Assembly (NCBI RefSeq): GCF_900113005.1
Contig: NZ_FONW01000012.1
Location: 1-64,000 of the forward strand
DNA length: 64,000 nucleotides
Direction of reading: 5' to 3'
From: Sunxiuqinia elliptica
GTDB taxonomy: Bacteria; Bacteroidota; Bacteroidia; Bacteroidales; Prolixibacteraceae
Part shown: piece after piece, positions 1 to 7,001 of the stretch
Position numbering within the stretch: position 1 is the stretch's first letter
Layout of the letters: the number at the start of each line of letters is the position of its first letter
The notes under the pieces: generated by a model
Told to the model about the DNA's origin: nothing
Database searches by the model: none
What the model saw: the letters and a program-made list of their open reading frames with translations, nothing else
Program-made: the position numbers and the translations under genes

Positions 1-44
1 ATAAGTGGCCCGTTCCCGTTTTTCGCAGGGCTTCAGAACTTTTT
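1..44 (-). CDS. IS3-family transposase OrfB, first residues only (partial)
   Basis: In the -1 frame after the slippery run, the minus strand reads VLKPCEKRERATY up to the window edge. This fits the start of an IS3 OrfB (DDE integrase domain). The catalytic part lies outside the window, so its integrity cannot be judged. Confidence 0.55.
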
Positions 45-299
45 TCCTAAAATATCTTTAAGCATCTGGTGATCCAGGCTTAGATCGGCATACATCCGCT
101 TTAACCGGCGGTTCTCTTCCTCCAGCTCTTTTAAACGCTTGACCTGGCTGCCATCCATCCCGGAATACTTCTTCTTCCAATTGTAGAAAGTTGCCCGGGA
201 GACACCGTATTCCCGGCAAATACTTTGCACATCACGGCCTGATTCATACTCTTTGACCATCTTCAGAATCTGGCCTTCACTAAATGTCGATCGTTTCAT
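33..299 (-). CDS. IS3-family transposase OrfA
   Basis: This 88-residue protein is the DNA-binding subunit of an IS3-type transposase. Residues 1-45 form a helix-turn-helix (CREYGVSRATFYNWKKKYSG). Residues about 50-85 form a leucine-zipper-like coiled coil (LKELEEENRRLKRMYADL), the usual OrfA layout. The 3' end carries the slippery heptamer A_AAA_AAG (positions 39-45 read on minus) in the correct frame, followed by the OrfA stop TGA. A -1 shift there would continue into OrfB, so the active enzyme is probably an OrfAB fusion made by programmed frameshifting, as known for the family. The length is normal and nothing looks broken. Confidence 0.9.
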   Translation of the reverse strand: MKRSTFSEGQILKMVKEYESGRDVQSICREYGVSRATFYNWKKKYSGMDGSQVKRLKELEEENRRLKRMYADLSLDHQMLKDILGKKF

Positions 300-358
300 A
301 ATTACAGCTTAAAATTAATAATTTGTCTAATTTTAAACTGTCCGATTTTTAGGGAAGC

Positions 359-532
359 TTACAAATGCTGTAGCATATGTGGTGTAATTCTTTTTATGCC
401 TGCGCTCCAACGGGCAGGCATTTCCGGCTTTAGTTTGGCCAGCAAATCACGCTCATCCGAAAATTCAACTTTGATTACTTCTTGTTGCCGATGTATTGTA
501 GGCTTTAGTGTTAATTGTGGGCGCTTATTCAA
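359..532 (-). pseudogene. Tyrosine recombinase (integrase) remnant, internally deleted and IS-interrupted
   Basis: A 57-codon reading frame starts at TTG 532. Residues 1-48 (TLKPTIHR, VIKVEF, MPARWSAGIKR) resemble the N-terminal core-binding region of Bacteroidota tyrosine recombinases, where a pattern like ...GARWSxxxKCWY is common. It then runs straight into ITPHMLQHL, which resembles the box II motif ITPHMLRHSFATHL of the catalytic domain. The roughly 150-200 residues normally between them are missing, and the box II Arg is Gln. The frame ends where the IS3 element begins. I read this as a recombinase that lost its middle and was then hit by the IS. It sits beside a repeat-bounded gene array, which suggests a former integron- or integrative-element-type integrase. 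The assignment rests on two short motifs and needs a profile search. Confidence 0.6.
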
Positions 533-566
533 GGGTTTCGGTTTTTATTTATCTAAAAATAGGAAA

Positions 567-586
567 CATTTGTTAGATAACAAATG
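567..586. repeat. 20-bp near-perfect palindrome with a GTTAGAT core
   Basis: CATTTGTTA and TAACAAATG are perfect inverted 9-mers separated by GA. The plus strand contains GTTAGAT (572-578), which fits the integron core-site consensus GTTRRRY. It lies 35 bp upstream of the recombinase remnant's start, where a recombinase binding site (attI-like) or an operator could sit. The functional meaning is inferred. The surrounding 533-690 stretch holds no gene. Confidence 0.4.
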
Positions 587-605
587 CTTTATTAAGTTGC
601 TTTTA

Positions 606-637
606 CTCCCTGCTGCCGGTCTGTATTGGTAGCAATA
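606..637. repeat. Arms-only miniature of the hairpin repeat (possible)
   Basis: CTGCTGCCG, about ten bases, then GGTAGCA can pair as a six-base stem GCTGCC/GGTAGC. The arms match the outer arms of the three larger hairpin repeats at 982, 1983 and 2578, but the conserved loop is absent. It may be a deletion derivative or chance. Confidence 0.25.
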
Positions 638-689
638 TCTTCATGGAGCACTTTCTATTTAACACCTCAGGGGGGTACTTCCGAAGTAC

Positions 690-920
690 CCCTCCCCACC
701 TCAAACCTGACTCGACTTACCTCTGAGGTGACTGCAGTCGGTTCCAACCTGGCTCGACTTACCTTCAGGGAGACTGCAGTAGGTTTCGACCTGACTCGAG
801 TCATCAAAAAGGTGAGTGCAGTCGGTAAAAGGGTCGGCGAAGTCAGCGCTGAGCAAACTGCAGTCAGCAAAAACAGAACTCGGGTTGGTTCCGGACAAAC
901 TCCAGTCGGGGATCAACTAA
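690..920. repeat. Degenerate tandem repeat, 42-bp period (2 x 21)
   Basis: The anchor CTGCAGTCGG or close variants recur at 732, 774, 816, 858 and 900, exactly 42 bp apart. Each unit splits into two related 21-bp halves. The plus-strand frame reads heptads such as TAVGSNL, TAVGFDL, SAVGKRV and TPVGDQL. The long open frames on both strands here follow from the period being a multiple of three and carry no other coding sign. 21 bp is two turns of B-DNA, so the units would be helically phased. Function unknown. Confidence 0.8.
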
Positions 921-981
921 GAGCTTCCAACTGGGCCCTTGTTCCTTCCGAAAAAAAAGACAGGAGTTCGGTACTGCTCCT

Positions 982-1044
982 GCTGCCGCGCGATTCCATC
1001 ATCTGGTATCTCAACGAAGCCACACAATACAATCGTGGGAGAGC
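982..1044. repeat. Hairpin repeat, copy A (degenerate)
   Basis: The left arm (982-995, GCTGCCGCGCGATT) can pair with the right arm (1031-1044, AATCGTGGGAGAGC) at 11 of 14 positions across a 35-base loop. The loop shares GGTATCTCAACgAAGCCACACAAT-type sequence with copy B. It ends 14 bp beyond the stop of the gene at 1059-1928, so in gene orientation it follows that gene. It is the least well paired of the three copies. Confidence 0.7.
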
Positions 1045-1058
1045 GAAGGCGTATTTAA

Positions 1059-1928
1059 TTAATTTAGTAATCTTTCAATTTCATAACTAATCCATTGTCC
1101 CGGTTCTTTTGTCTTGTCAAATTGAATCCAACATTTAGGTAAATAAGAGCTATTAATTTTCCAACATCCATCTTTCTGCTTTTTTGTCAGAAGATAATCT
1201 TTTGCCAACTTACAACGCGTGTCTGAATCTAAATGATTGTCTTTTAACAATCGAAGGATCTCAATCACATTTGTTTTATATGAAAATGGATAAGTCAGTT
1301 TTTTTATATCTTTTGTAATCGGCTGTCCGTCTGATTTTCGCAAATAAATTTGATGGTCAAGGATATATTCCAATCCCAGTTCCAATTTGTTTTCAATTGT
1401 ATTATTGACTGAATAATCGGGCTGTTTCTTATAATCTGTAAGTGTAATCATGGCTTTTACAATCCCAATATAGCAAGGAGTGTTTTTCATACAACCTCCA
1501 TATTTTAAAATCCGACTACCTGCCCAGTTGCTTTTTTTGCCGCGTTCAACGTTTTGATAATTCAGAATCCACTCAACGCCCTTCGCAATTTTGACTTTAT
1601 CGGGATAATGATTTCTAATCAAAATGCTTGTTATCATTGAATTGTAACACGACAATATATCATCGCTTTTTCCAGTAATTGAAAAACCGTCACCACAAAA
1701 TGACAAATCTGCGAGTTTATTAGTCCATTTTTTTACTCTCTCGAGCTGATAGGCAAATGGGATCTCGGTGATTTCAGTCAATCTGTTTAGTAGATTTAAG
1801 ACATCGAAGTCAAAATCAGACAACAAATCGTTTACAATCACTGATTTATTGAGGTAATCTGATGCTTTTTCGAAATCTTTAATTTCTCCAGAATCAACTT
1901 TTTGTTTTAAAATCAATGCGGTATCCAT
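1059..1928 (-). CDS. Alpha/alpha-toroid (prenyltransferase/squalene-cyclase-like) repeat protein
   Basis: This is a 289-residue soluble protein with no signal peptide. Repeated helical pairs such as SCYNSMITSILIRN, AKGVEWILNYQN, CYIGIVKAMITLTDY, LGLEYILDHQIY and AKDYLLTKKQKDGCWKI look like the alpha/alpha-toroid repeats of prenyltransferase/terpene-cyclase-fold proteins. The QKDGCW box resembles a QW-type repeat. No DxDD or DDxxD cyclase motif is visible, so enzyme activity should not be assumed. The ATG at 1928 is taken as the start. The gene stands alone between hairpin repeats B (upstream) and A (14 bp past the stop), like a single-gene cassette. It is AT-rich relative to the core genes further right, which suggests acquisition. 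The fold is moderately sure; the function is unknown. Confidence 0.6.
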   Translation of the reverse strand: MDTALILKQKVDSGEIKDFEKASDYLNKSVIVNDLLSDFDFDVLNLLNRLTEITEIPFAYQLERVKKWTNKLADLSFCGDGFSITGKSDDILSCYNSMITSILIRNHYPDKVKIAKGVEWILNYQNVERGKKSNWAGSRILKYGGCMKNTPCYIGIVKAMITLTDYKKQPDYSVNNTIENKLELGLEYILDHQIYLRKSDGQPITKDIKKLTYPFSYKTNVIEILRLLKDNHLDSDTRCKLAKDYLLTKKQKDGCWKINSSYLPKCWIQFDKTKEPGQWISYEIERLLN

Positions 1929-1982
1929 GTGTATTTCGGTCTCCTATATTACGCACAACAACTCGTCCATATAAAGCGCCCT

Positions 1983-2040
1983 GCTGCCGCGCGATTTCAT
2001 CATCTAGTATCTCAACTAAGCCACACAATCGTGCGGTAAC
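1983..2040. repeat. Hairpin repeat, copy B (well conserved)
   Basis: Arms 1983-1996 (GCTGCCGCGCGATT) and 2027-2040 (AATCGTGCGGTAAC) pair at 13 of 14 positions, with two G-T wobbles on the plus strand. The loop is 30 bases and contains TATCTCAACTAAGCC. It begins 15 bp after the stop of the 2056-2547 gene in gene orientation. No T-tract follows, so it is not a typical intrinsic terminator. Confidence 0.8.
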
Positions 2041-2055
2041 GGGAGATTTCTTTCC

Positions 2056-2547
2056 CTAAAACATTCTTGCCAATAATGGGACAAAGACGACAACAAGAAT
2101 TGCAATTGTCAGCTGCCAATAATAATTTGTTATAAATAATCCACTCAATACGAGTAAGGATTCATCTACATTCGATTCAATTTTGCCACTTGTCGATGAA
2201 CCTGCATATTTAATACGAACTCCTTCTGAATCTATGATACTCCATTGGGTATTCCAAAGATTATCATATTTCCAGTCTATTGTTTTTCCGTTTACCGTAA
2301 TCGTTGCTCGAGTCATCCAAGCGCTATAGTCAATCCCTCCAATCACTTTGCTTTGTGCAACATCGAAAATTAGCGTTTCTTGCTTAAAAAATCCCTTGGT
2401 CTGAAACACGTATTCTTCACCGTTGAGAATCCCAGTGATAGATTGAGAAAATAATTTGTCTTTCAAACTTCCAATTTGCTCACCATTCAAGTAAATCTTA
2501 TACAAACTTGAAAATACGCCTTTCTTCCATGTAAACTGCTTTTGCAT
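2056..2547 (-). CDS. Tubby/LURP-one-like beta-barrel protein with C-terminal membrane anchor (hypothetical)
   Basis: The ATG at 2547 (MQKQFTWKKG) is chosen over an upstream ATG at 2610 because the longer form would translate through hairpin repeat C. Residues 1-130 are a run of short beta-strand-like segments (YKIYLNGEQIGSLKD, EEYVFQTKGFFKQET, ATITVNGKTIDWKYD) that resemble the tubby C-terminal/LURP-one fold. Residues about 138-162 form one hydrophobic helix (YYWQLTIAILVVVFVPLLA), a tail-type anchor. There is no signal peptide. It stands alone between hairpin repeats C and B. The fold assignment is tentative and the function is unknown. Confidence 0.5.
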   Translation of the reverse strand: MQKQFTWKKGVFSSLYKIYLNGEQIGSLKDKLFSQSITGILNGEEYVFQTKGFFKQETLIFDVAQSKVIGGIDYSAWMTRATITVNGKTIDWKYDNLWNTQWSIIDSEGVRIKYAGSSTSGKIESNVDESLLVLSGLFITNYYWQLTIAILVVVFVPLLARMF

Positions 2548-2577
2548 AGTATTCTCAGCTATTAAATAATTACAAAT

Positions 2578-2634
2578 GCTGCCGTGCGATTGCATTGCGT
2601 GGTATCTCAATTAGGCATACAATTGTACGGTAGC
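2578..2634. repeat. Hairpin repeat, copy C (fully paired)
   Basis: Arms 2578-2591 (GCTGCCGTGCGATT) and 2621-2634 (AATTGTACGGTAGC) pair at all 14 positions, with three G-T wobbles on the plus strand and a 29-base loop containing GGTATCTCAATTAGGC. Relative to copy B, the C-G pair at 1990/2033 is replaced by T-A at 2585/2627, a compensatory change. No gene ends just beyond it on the right, so any third unit is lost. Confidence 0.8.
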
Positions 2635-2874
2635 GAGGAATAACAAATAGTCAATTCGTTGATATTTTCGTTTTTTTCAACCCTTAATTTACGAAACTTT
2701 ACAAAATAGTCGTATGACTAAACACATTTCATTCTCGTTCTAAATAACTGCGCTATAAAAACGTGCACATGGTCAAGAGAAGCAGGCCTGGATCCGGGAA
2801 GTCACACCAAAAAAGAATTGCTAAATGCCCAATGGACGGCTTAGGCTGACACCGTTGCTGAACCTCCTCCCTAC

Positions 2875-3100
2875 GGACGCGTTTAAACTGCCGATGGATG
2901 CCTCAAACTGGGACCAGACAGCTTTAAATTGCCGACGGACGCATTTAAACTGCCAAAGGTCGGGGCAAATAAGCCAACGGAGACAATTAAACTGCCAAAG
3001 AACTCACTTAATTTGCCAAAGGACGGGTCCGAAAGGCCAACGAACGATATTAAATTGACAACGGACGCGTTTAAACTGCCGACGGACGACACAAACTGAG
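2875..3100. repeat. Degenerate tandem repeat, 21-bp period
   Basis: Units start at 2875, 2896, 2917, 2937, 2958, 2979, 3000, 3021, 3042, 3063 and 3084. The period is 21 bp except for one 20-bp step. A typical unit is GGACGC-TTTAAACTGCC. The minus strand reads heptads such as SVGSLNA, TFGSLNA and SFGKLSE. The open frames here arise from the period and I do not call a gene. The tract mirrors the one at 690-920 in period and in its V-G heptad pattern, but on the opposite strand. Confidence 0.8.
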
Positions 3101-3202
3101 AGTGTTCAATAAACTGGAGTCAGAAGAACGCGCGAAGTCATGAACATACGAACTCAGGAACGAAAAAACACCTTCTTTCGCGTTGGCGAAAGTCCATTGT
3201 CC

Positions 3203-3262
3203 GGTTCAGGCCCATTTCCCCGCCTGACAAGGAGGGGTGTCCACGATTAATCGTGGACGGGG
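3203..3262. repeat. Palindromic intergenic element upstream of the DUF559 gene
   Basis: CATTTCCCCGCCTG opens the element and recurs at about 3862. It is followed by a perfect 20-bp palindrome (3239-3258, half-site GTCCACGATT) and GGGGTGGTT. Similar CTCCTT/AAGGAG inverted pairs recur at 3728-3755 and 4066-4096. Such C-rich palindromes look like dispersed intergenic repeats; the role is unknown. Confidence 0.55.
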
Positions 3263-3326
3263 TGGTTGAAACAGTTCGCATCAGCTTGACAAACTCCTGC
3301 ATTTTTCAGAACTTCAATGAAAAAAC

Positions 3327-3695
3327 ATGGGCAAGCTTAACAACCATTCTTACCTAAAAGATTATCGAAAAGGCCTTCGAAACCATTCAACTGCAGCTGA
3401 AGCAAGCTTATGGAAGCTCCTAAAAAGCAAGCAAGTTTTAGGGCTAAAATTTAGACGACAACATTCCTTTGGTAATTATATACTTGACTTTTACTGCCCG
3501 GAAATTCAACTAGCCATAGAATTGGATGGAGAAATACATACCAATTTATCTTCCAACCAAAAAGATCGGGAACGAGATGAATTTATACGGCAAAATGGGA
3601 TCGAAATTCTTCATTTTGAAAACCGCTGGGTCTACGAATATCCTCAGGATATTATTGATGCAATCCAGAAAATCAAAAAACGAAAAGAAAAATAG
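3327..3695 (+). CDS. DUF559 family endonuclease-like protein
   Basis: This 122-residue protein belongs to the DUF559 family, which has a very-short-patch-repair/PD-(D/E)XK nuclease-like fold. The family pattern is complete: residues 18-30 (NHSTAAEASLWKLL), FRRQHSFGNYILDFYCPE (about 40-57), LAIELDGEIH (about 60-69) and the C-terminal ILHFENRWVYEYPQDII. The Asp of LDFYCPE and the Glu and Asp of IELDG are the likely catalytic acids. The length is normal. It is not in an operon, and palindromic repeats flank it on both sides, a setting consistent with a mobile or recombining stretch. The biochemical role is not known from sequence. Confidence 0.85.
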   Translation: MGKLNNHSYLKDYRKGLRNHSTAAEASLWKLLKSKQVLGLKFRRQHSFGNYILDFYCPEIQLAIELDGEIHTNLSSNQKDRERDEFIRQNGIEILHFENRWVYEYPQDIIDAIQKIKKRKEK

Positions 3696-4316
3696 ATATA
3701 AACTAACCACCTCCCTTTTACTAAAGCAAAAGGACTCCTCCTTGAAAAAGGAGGAGAAAACAGCCAGTACCTACAGTACTCAGGATGACATTAAAAACCA
3801 GAAGATCGATTCGAATAAAGTAGATTCTTTGAGCACCAACAGCAAGCTTCAACCGGAGTCCATTTCCCCGCCTGTAAAAGAGGAGAAACAGCAAGCCGCC
3901 TTTACTCTTAAACCAGTTGCAGACTCATCCTCTCTTTGTAGCGTTGGCCCGTCAAAGTCGCCCGGGCCGGGGAAGGCGTGAATGATTTTTTGCGGGAATT
4001 CTGGCTGGCGAGCCGGAAAAGAAAAAATCATGAAGCGGGCTGAAGGATAACTTTGACTAGCTTTTTGCCTCCTTTTCAGCAATGGAAAAGGAGGAATTAT
4101 TCCGATCAAAAGAAAGAAGTCGAAAATAAATCGGGGCCATTCCTCCTTGGAAGAAAGCATGGGGCAAAGCGCAAAGCTATTCGATACTTATAAACTTAGG
4201 AACTCAAAAAGGGTCAACGACAACACGCAAGGCTCACTTGTTTTCCCCTTCGCACTGTCCTTACTTTTTGCTATCTTTGCGCCTCAGTTTTAAAATGCTT
4301 TTAATCAACCAATACC
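3696..4316. other. Gene-poor spacer with short palindromic repeats
   Basis: No convincing gene is visible. The stretch holds CTCCTCCTTG/CAAGGAGGAG-type inverted pairs (3728-3755), a second CATTTCCCCGCCTG block near 3862, and another CCTCCTTTTC/GAAAAGGAGG pair (4066-4096). Open frames on both strands have no codon or domain support. The last 50 bp carry the leuS promoter. Confidence 0.5.
4272..4279 (+). promoter_or_regulatory. Bacteroidota -7 box (TATCTTTG) for leuS
   Basis: TATCTTTG fits the TAnnTTTG consensus exactly and lies 37 bp before the leuS ATG, giving a leader of about 30 nt. No good -33 TTTG element was found at the usual spacing. Confidence 0.55.
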
Positions 4317-6968
4317 ATGGACTACAAATTCTGGGAGATTGAGCCGAGATGGCAGGCTTATTGGGAGGAAAATAAAACCTTCAAAACCCCAAACGATTTT
4401 TCAAAGCCAAAATATTATATTCTGGACATGTTCCCTTATCCATCAGGAGCAGGGCTACATGTAGGACACCCTGAAGGCTACACAGCAACCGATATCCTCA
4501 GTCGCTACAAGCGAATGAAAGGCTTTAACGTGCTCCACCCCATGGGTTGGGATGCCTTTGGCTTACCCGCCGAACAATACGCCATTCAAACCGGCACACA
4601 CCCTGCGGTGACTACTTTTAAGAACTGCGACAATTTCAAGCGTCAGATCAAAACCCTCGGCCTTAGCTACGACTGGGACCGGGAAATCAATACCACTGAC
4701 CCGAAATATGTCAAGTGGACACAATGGATTTTCACCAAACTATATAACACTTGGTTTGACTACGAACAAGGAAAAGGACGTCCGATTTCGGAACTGCCAA
4801 TTCCTGAAGAAATTCAAGCAGAAGGAGAAGCAGCAGTAAAAGAATACATCGGCAAAAAACGCTTGGCTTATTACGATAACGCCCAGGTTTGGTGGTGCGA
4901 CAACTGTAAAACAGTTTGTGCCAACGAAGAAGTGTTGACTGATGGAGCGCACGAAAAATGCGGACACCATGTTATTCGCAAAAACCTGAAACAATGGTTG
5001 CTTCGCATCCCGCATTACGCTCAACGTCTGCTCGAAGGTCTGGATGACCTGGACTGGCCGGAAGGTGTAAAAGACATGCAGAAGAACTGGATTGGCAAAT
5101 CAACCGGAGCAGAAGTAGACTTTCAGGTAGAAGGTCTGGACCAACAACTGCGCGTGTACACCACCCGCCCCGACACCTTGTTCGGAGCAACGTACATGGT
5201 CGTTTCTCCAGAGCACCCCATGCTGAACGAACTGGTTGTAGCAGACAAGCAAGAAGAAGTTCAACAATATAGCAAGGCGGCCTCCTTGAAGTCGGATTTG
5301 GACCGTACTGAACTGGCCAAAGATAAAACCGGTGTTTTCACCGGACGCTATGCCATTAACCCGGTAACCGGATTGCCTATTCCAATCTGGGTAGCCGACT
5401 ATGTGTTGATGGGCTACGGAACAGGTGCAATTATGGCCGTTCCTGCGCACGACACCCGTGACTTCGAGTTTGCAGAAAAATTTGAAATTCCAATTACCTG
5501 CATTCTCGATCCAAAAGATGCCGACGCTGAAGTACGCGAACAAGTGCTGGCTGGCAAAGCATGCTGGACCGAAGATGGTGCCTACATCAACTCATCAAGC
5601 GAAAAGACAGGCCTTGACATCAATGGTCTGAATAAGAAAGATGGTATTGCCAAAGTGATCAGCTGGCTCGAAGACAGAGGTATTGGTCATGCAACCACCA
5701 ACTTTAAATTGCGCGACTGGTTGTTCAGCCGCCAACGATACTGGGGCGAGCCTTTTCCTGTTATTCACTGGGAAGATGGCGAAATAAGCCTGGTGGAAGA
5801 CGACCTGCCCGTAACACTACCTGATTTGCAAAAATTTGAACCGGGTGAAGGTGGCGAATCACCACTTGCCAACGCAACAGACTGGCTTAACGTGGTGGAT
5901 GAGAATGGCCGCAAAGGACGCCGGGAAACCAACACCATGCCGCAATGGGCAGGATCATGCTGGTACTTCCTGCGCTACATCGACCCGAATAACGATGAGC
6001 AAATTTTTGATCCCAAACTAGAGAACTACTGGATGCCTGTTGACCTCTACATCGGTGGAGCAGAGCACGCCGTACTGCACTTGCTGTACTCTCGTTTCTG
6101 GCACAAAGTCTTGTTCGATTTAGGCGTTGTTTCAACTGACGAACCATTCAAAAGACTATACAACCAGGGAATGATTCTGGCTTTTGCCTACGAAACTCAA
6201 ACCGGAGCCAAAGTAACTTCAGACTTGGTTGAAGAAAAAGATGGAAAATACTTCCACACCCAAACAGGCGAAGAACTCCGACAAATTGTTGCCAAGATGT
6301 CGAAGTCGCTTAAAAACGTAATCAACCCCGATGATGTGGTTGAGAAATATGGAGCCGACTCACTACGCTTGTACGAAATGTTTATGGGGCCGCTTGACGA
6401 CACCAAGCCTTGGGCTGAAAACGGCGTAAAAGGGGTATTTGGTTTCTTAACCCGTGCCCACCGTTTCTTTGCCAATACCGATCATATTACCGAGGGTGAA
6501 GAAGACCTGGAAGTATTGAAATTGTTGCAGCAAACCATTATTAAGGTAGGCGACGACATTGAGAACCTGAAATTCAACACCGGTATTTCAGCTTTAATGG
6601 TTTTCAACAACCTGGCCATCAAAAAAGGCAAGGTAACCAAAGCCACAGCCGAGACTTTTGCTAAAATTCTTTCGCCTTATGCACCGCACTTGGCTGAAGA
6701 ACTTTGGAGGCTATACGGGCACAAAGAGTCATTGGCTTATGAACCATGGCCTGTAGCCGATGAAAGTTTGTTGGTTGAAGATACACACGAATACCCGGTG
6801 TCATTCAACGGGAAGATGCGCTTCAAGCTAGAGTTAGCACTGGACTTGCCTGCTAAAGAAGTAGAACAAGCCGTTCTCTCGCATGAACTGGCTCAAAAAT
6901 GGCTCGACGGAAAAACACCGAAGAAGATCATTTACGTTCCAAAGAAAATTATCAACGTGGTATTATAA
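4317..6968 (+). CDS. leuS: Leucyl-tRNA synthetase
   Basis: LeuRS charges tRNA-Leu in the cytoplasm. The 883-residue protein has the class I signatures: HVGH at residues 48-51 and KMSKS at 660-664, which bind ATP. A zinc-type insert ([10 protein letters not shown]...EKCGHH, about residues 195-222) precedes the CP1 editing domain, which includes the conserved [12 protein letters not shown] segment near 385 that removes misacylated amino acids. [14 protein letters not shown] and [16 protein letters not shown] are typical LeuRS segments. The C-terminal anticodon-binding helices are present and the protein ends with KKIINVVL. It is transcribed alone between a -7 box and a strong terminator. It appears complete. 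Confidence 0.98.
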   Translation: MDYKFWEIEPRWQAYWEENKTFKTPNDFSKPKYYILDMFPYPSGAGLHVGHPEGYTATDILSRYKRMKGFNVLHPMGWDAFGLPAEQYAIQTGTHPAVTTFKNCDNFKRQIKTLGLSYDWDREINTTDPKYVKWTQWIFTKLYNTWFDYEQGKGRPISELPIPEEIQAEGEAAVKEYIGKKRLAYYDNAQVWWCDNCKTVCANEEVLTDGAHEKCGHHVIRKNLKQWLLRIPHYAQRLLEGLDDLDWPEGVKDMQKNWIGKSTGAEVDFQVEGLDQQLRVYTTRPDTLFGATYMVVSPEHPMLNELVVADKQEEVQQYSKAASLKSDLDRTELAKDKTGVFTGRYAINPVTGLPIPIWVADYVLMGYGTGAIMAVPAHDTRDFEFAEKFEIPITCILDPKDADAEVREQVLAGKACWTEDGAYINSSSEKTGLDINGLNKKDGIAKVISWLEDRGIGHATTNFKLRDWLFSRQRYWGEPFPVIHWEDGEISLVEDDLPVTLPDLQKFEPGEGGESPLANATDWLNVVDENGRKGRRETNTMPQWAGSCWYFLRYIDPNNDEQIFDPKLENYWMPVDLYIGGAEHAVLHLLYSRFWHKVLFDLGVVSTDEPFKRLYNQGMILAFAYETQTGAKVTSDLVEEKDGKYFHTQTGEELRQIVAKMSKSLKNVINPDDVVEKYGADSLRLYEMFMGPLDDTKPWAENGVKGVFGFLTRAHRFFANTDHITEGEEDLEVLKLLQQTIIKVGDDIENLKFNTGISALMVFNNLAIKKGKVTKATAETFAKILSPYAPHLAEELWRLYGHKESLAYEPWPVADESLLVEDTHEYPVSFNGKMRFKLELALDLPAKEVEQAVLSHELAQKWLDGKTPKKIIYVPKKIINVVL

Positions 6969-6973
6969 TTCAG

Positions 6974-7001
6974 AAAAGGCGTCGTAAAGGCGCCTTTTTT
7001 T
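6974..7001. terminator. Bidirectional intrinsic terminator between leuS and the kinase gene
   Basis: AAAAGGCG (6974-6981) pairs with CGCCTTTT (991-998 of the same kilobase), with a nine-base loop and a T-run to 7001. On the minus strand the same stem directly follows the stop codon of the gene ending at 7000. Confidence 0.85.

Larger units (their letters stand above)
1..363 (-). mobile_element. IS3-family insertion sequence, partial (cut by left edge)
   Basis: This holds the orfA end of an IS3-family element read on the minus strand. The outer end is placed near 363. There the minus strand reads TGTAAGCTTCCCT, which fits the TG start common in this family, and the recombinase remnant is interrupted exactly at that point. 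The second inverted repeat, the rest of orfB and the target duplication lie left of the window. The boundary is inferred, not proven. Confidence 0.7.

Noticed and set aside
396-632. 78-codon plus-strand frame
   Set aside because: It lies opposite the recombinase remnant and has no protein-like features.
626-1090. Open frame of 154 codons on the plus strand
   Set aside because: It lies across the 42-bp tandem repeat, whose period is a multiple of three, so frames stay open on both strands without selection. No domain or ribosome site.
1983-2040. Intrinsic terminator for the 2056-2547 gene
   Set aside because: The stem is followed by no T-tract in gene orientation and has a 30-base loop.
982-2634. 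Canonical integron attC sites
   Set aside because: The hairpins lack GTTRRRY and RYYYAAC at the arm ends, so they cannot be called standard attC. Only a cassette-like arrangement is claimed.
2825-3092. Open frames on both strands over the 21-bp repeats
   Set aside because: Same reason: the repeat period keeps the frames open. The encoded heptads match no known protein.
690-3100. CRISPR array
   Set aside because: The tandem repeats are contiguous and degenerate with no unique spacers, and no cas gene is present.
3526-4160. Overlapping frames after the DUF559 gene on both strands
   Set aside because: One is a shadow of the DUF559 gene and the other crosses palindromic repeats. Neither has domain or ribosome-site support.
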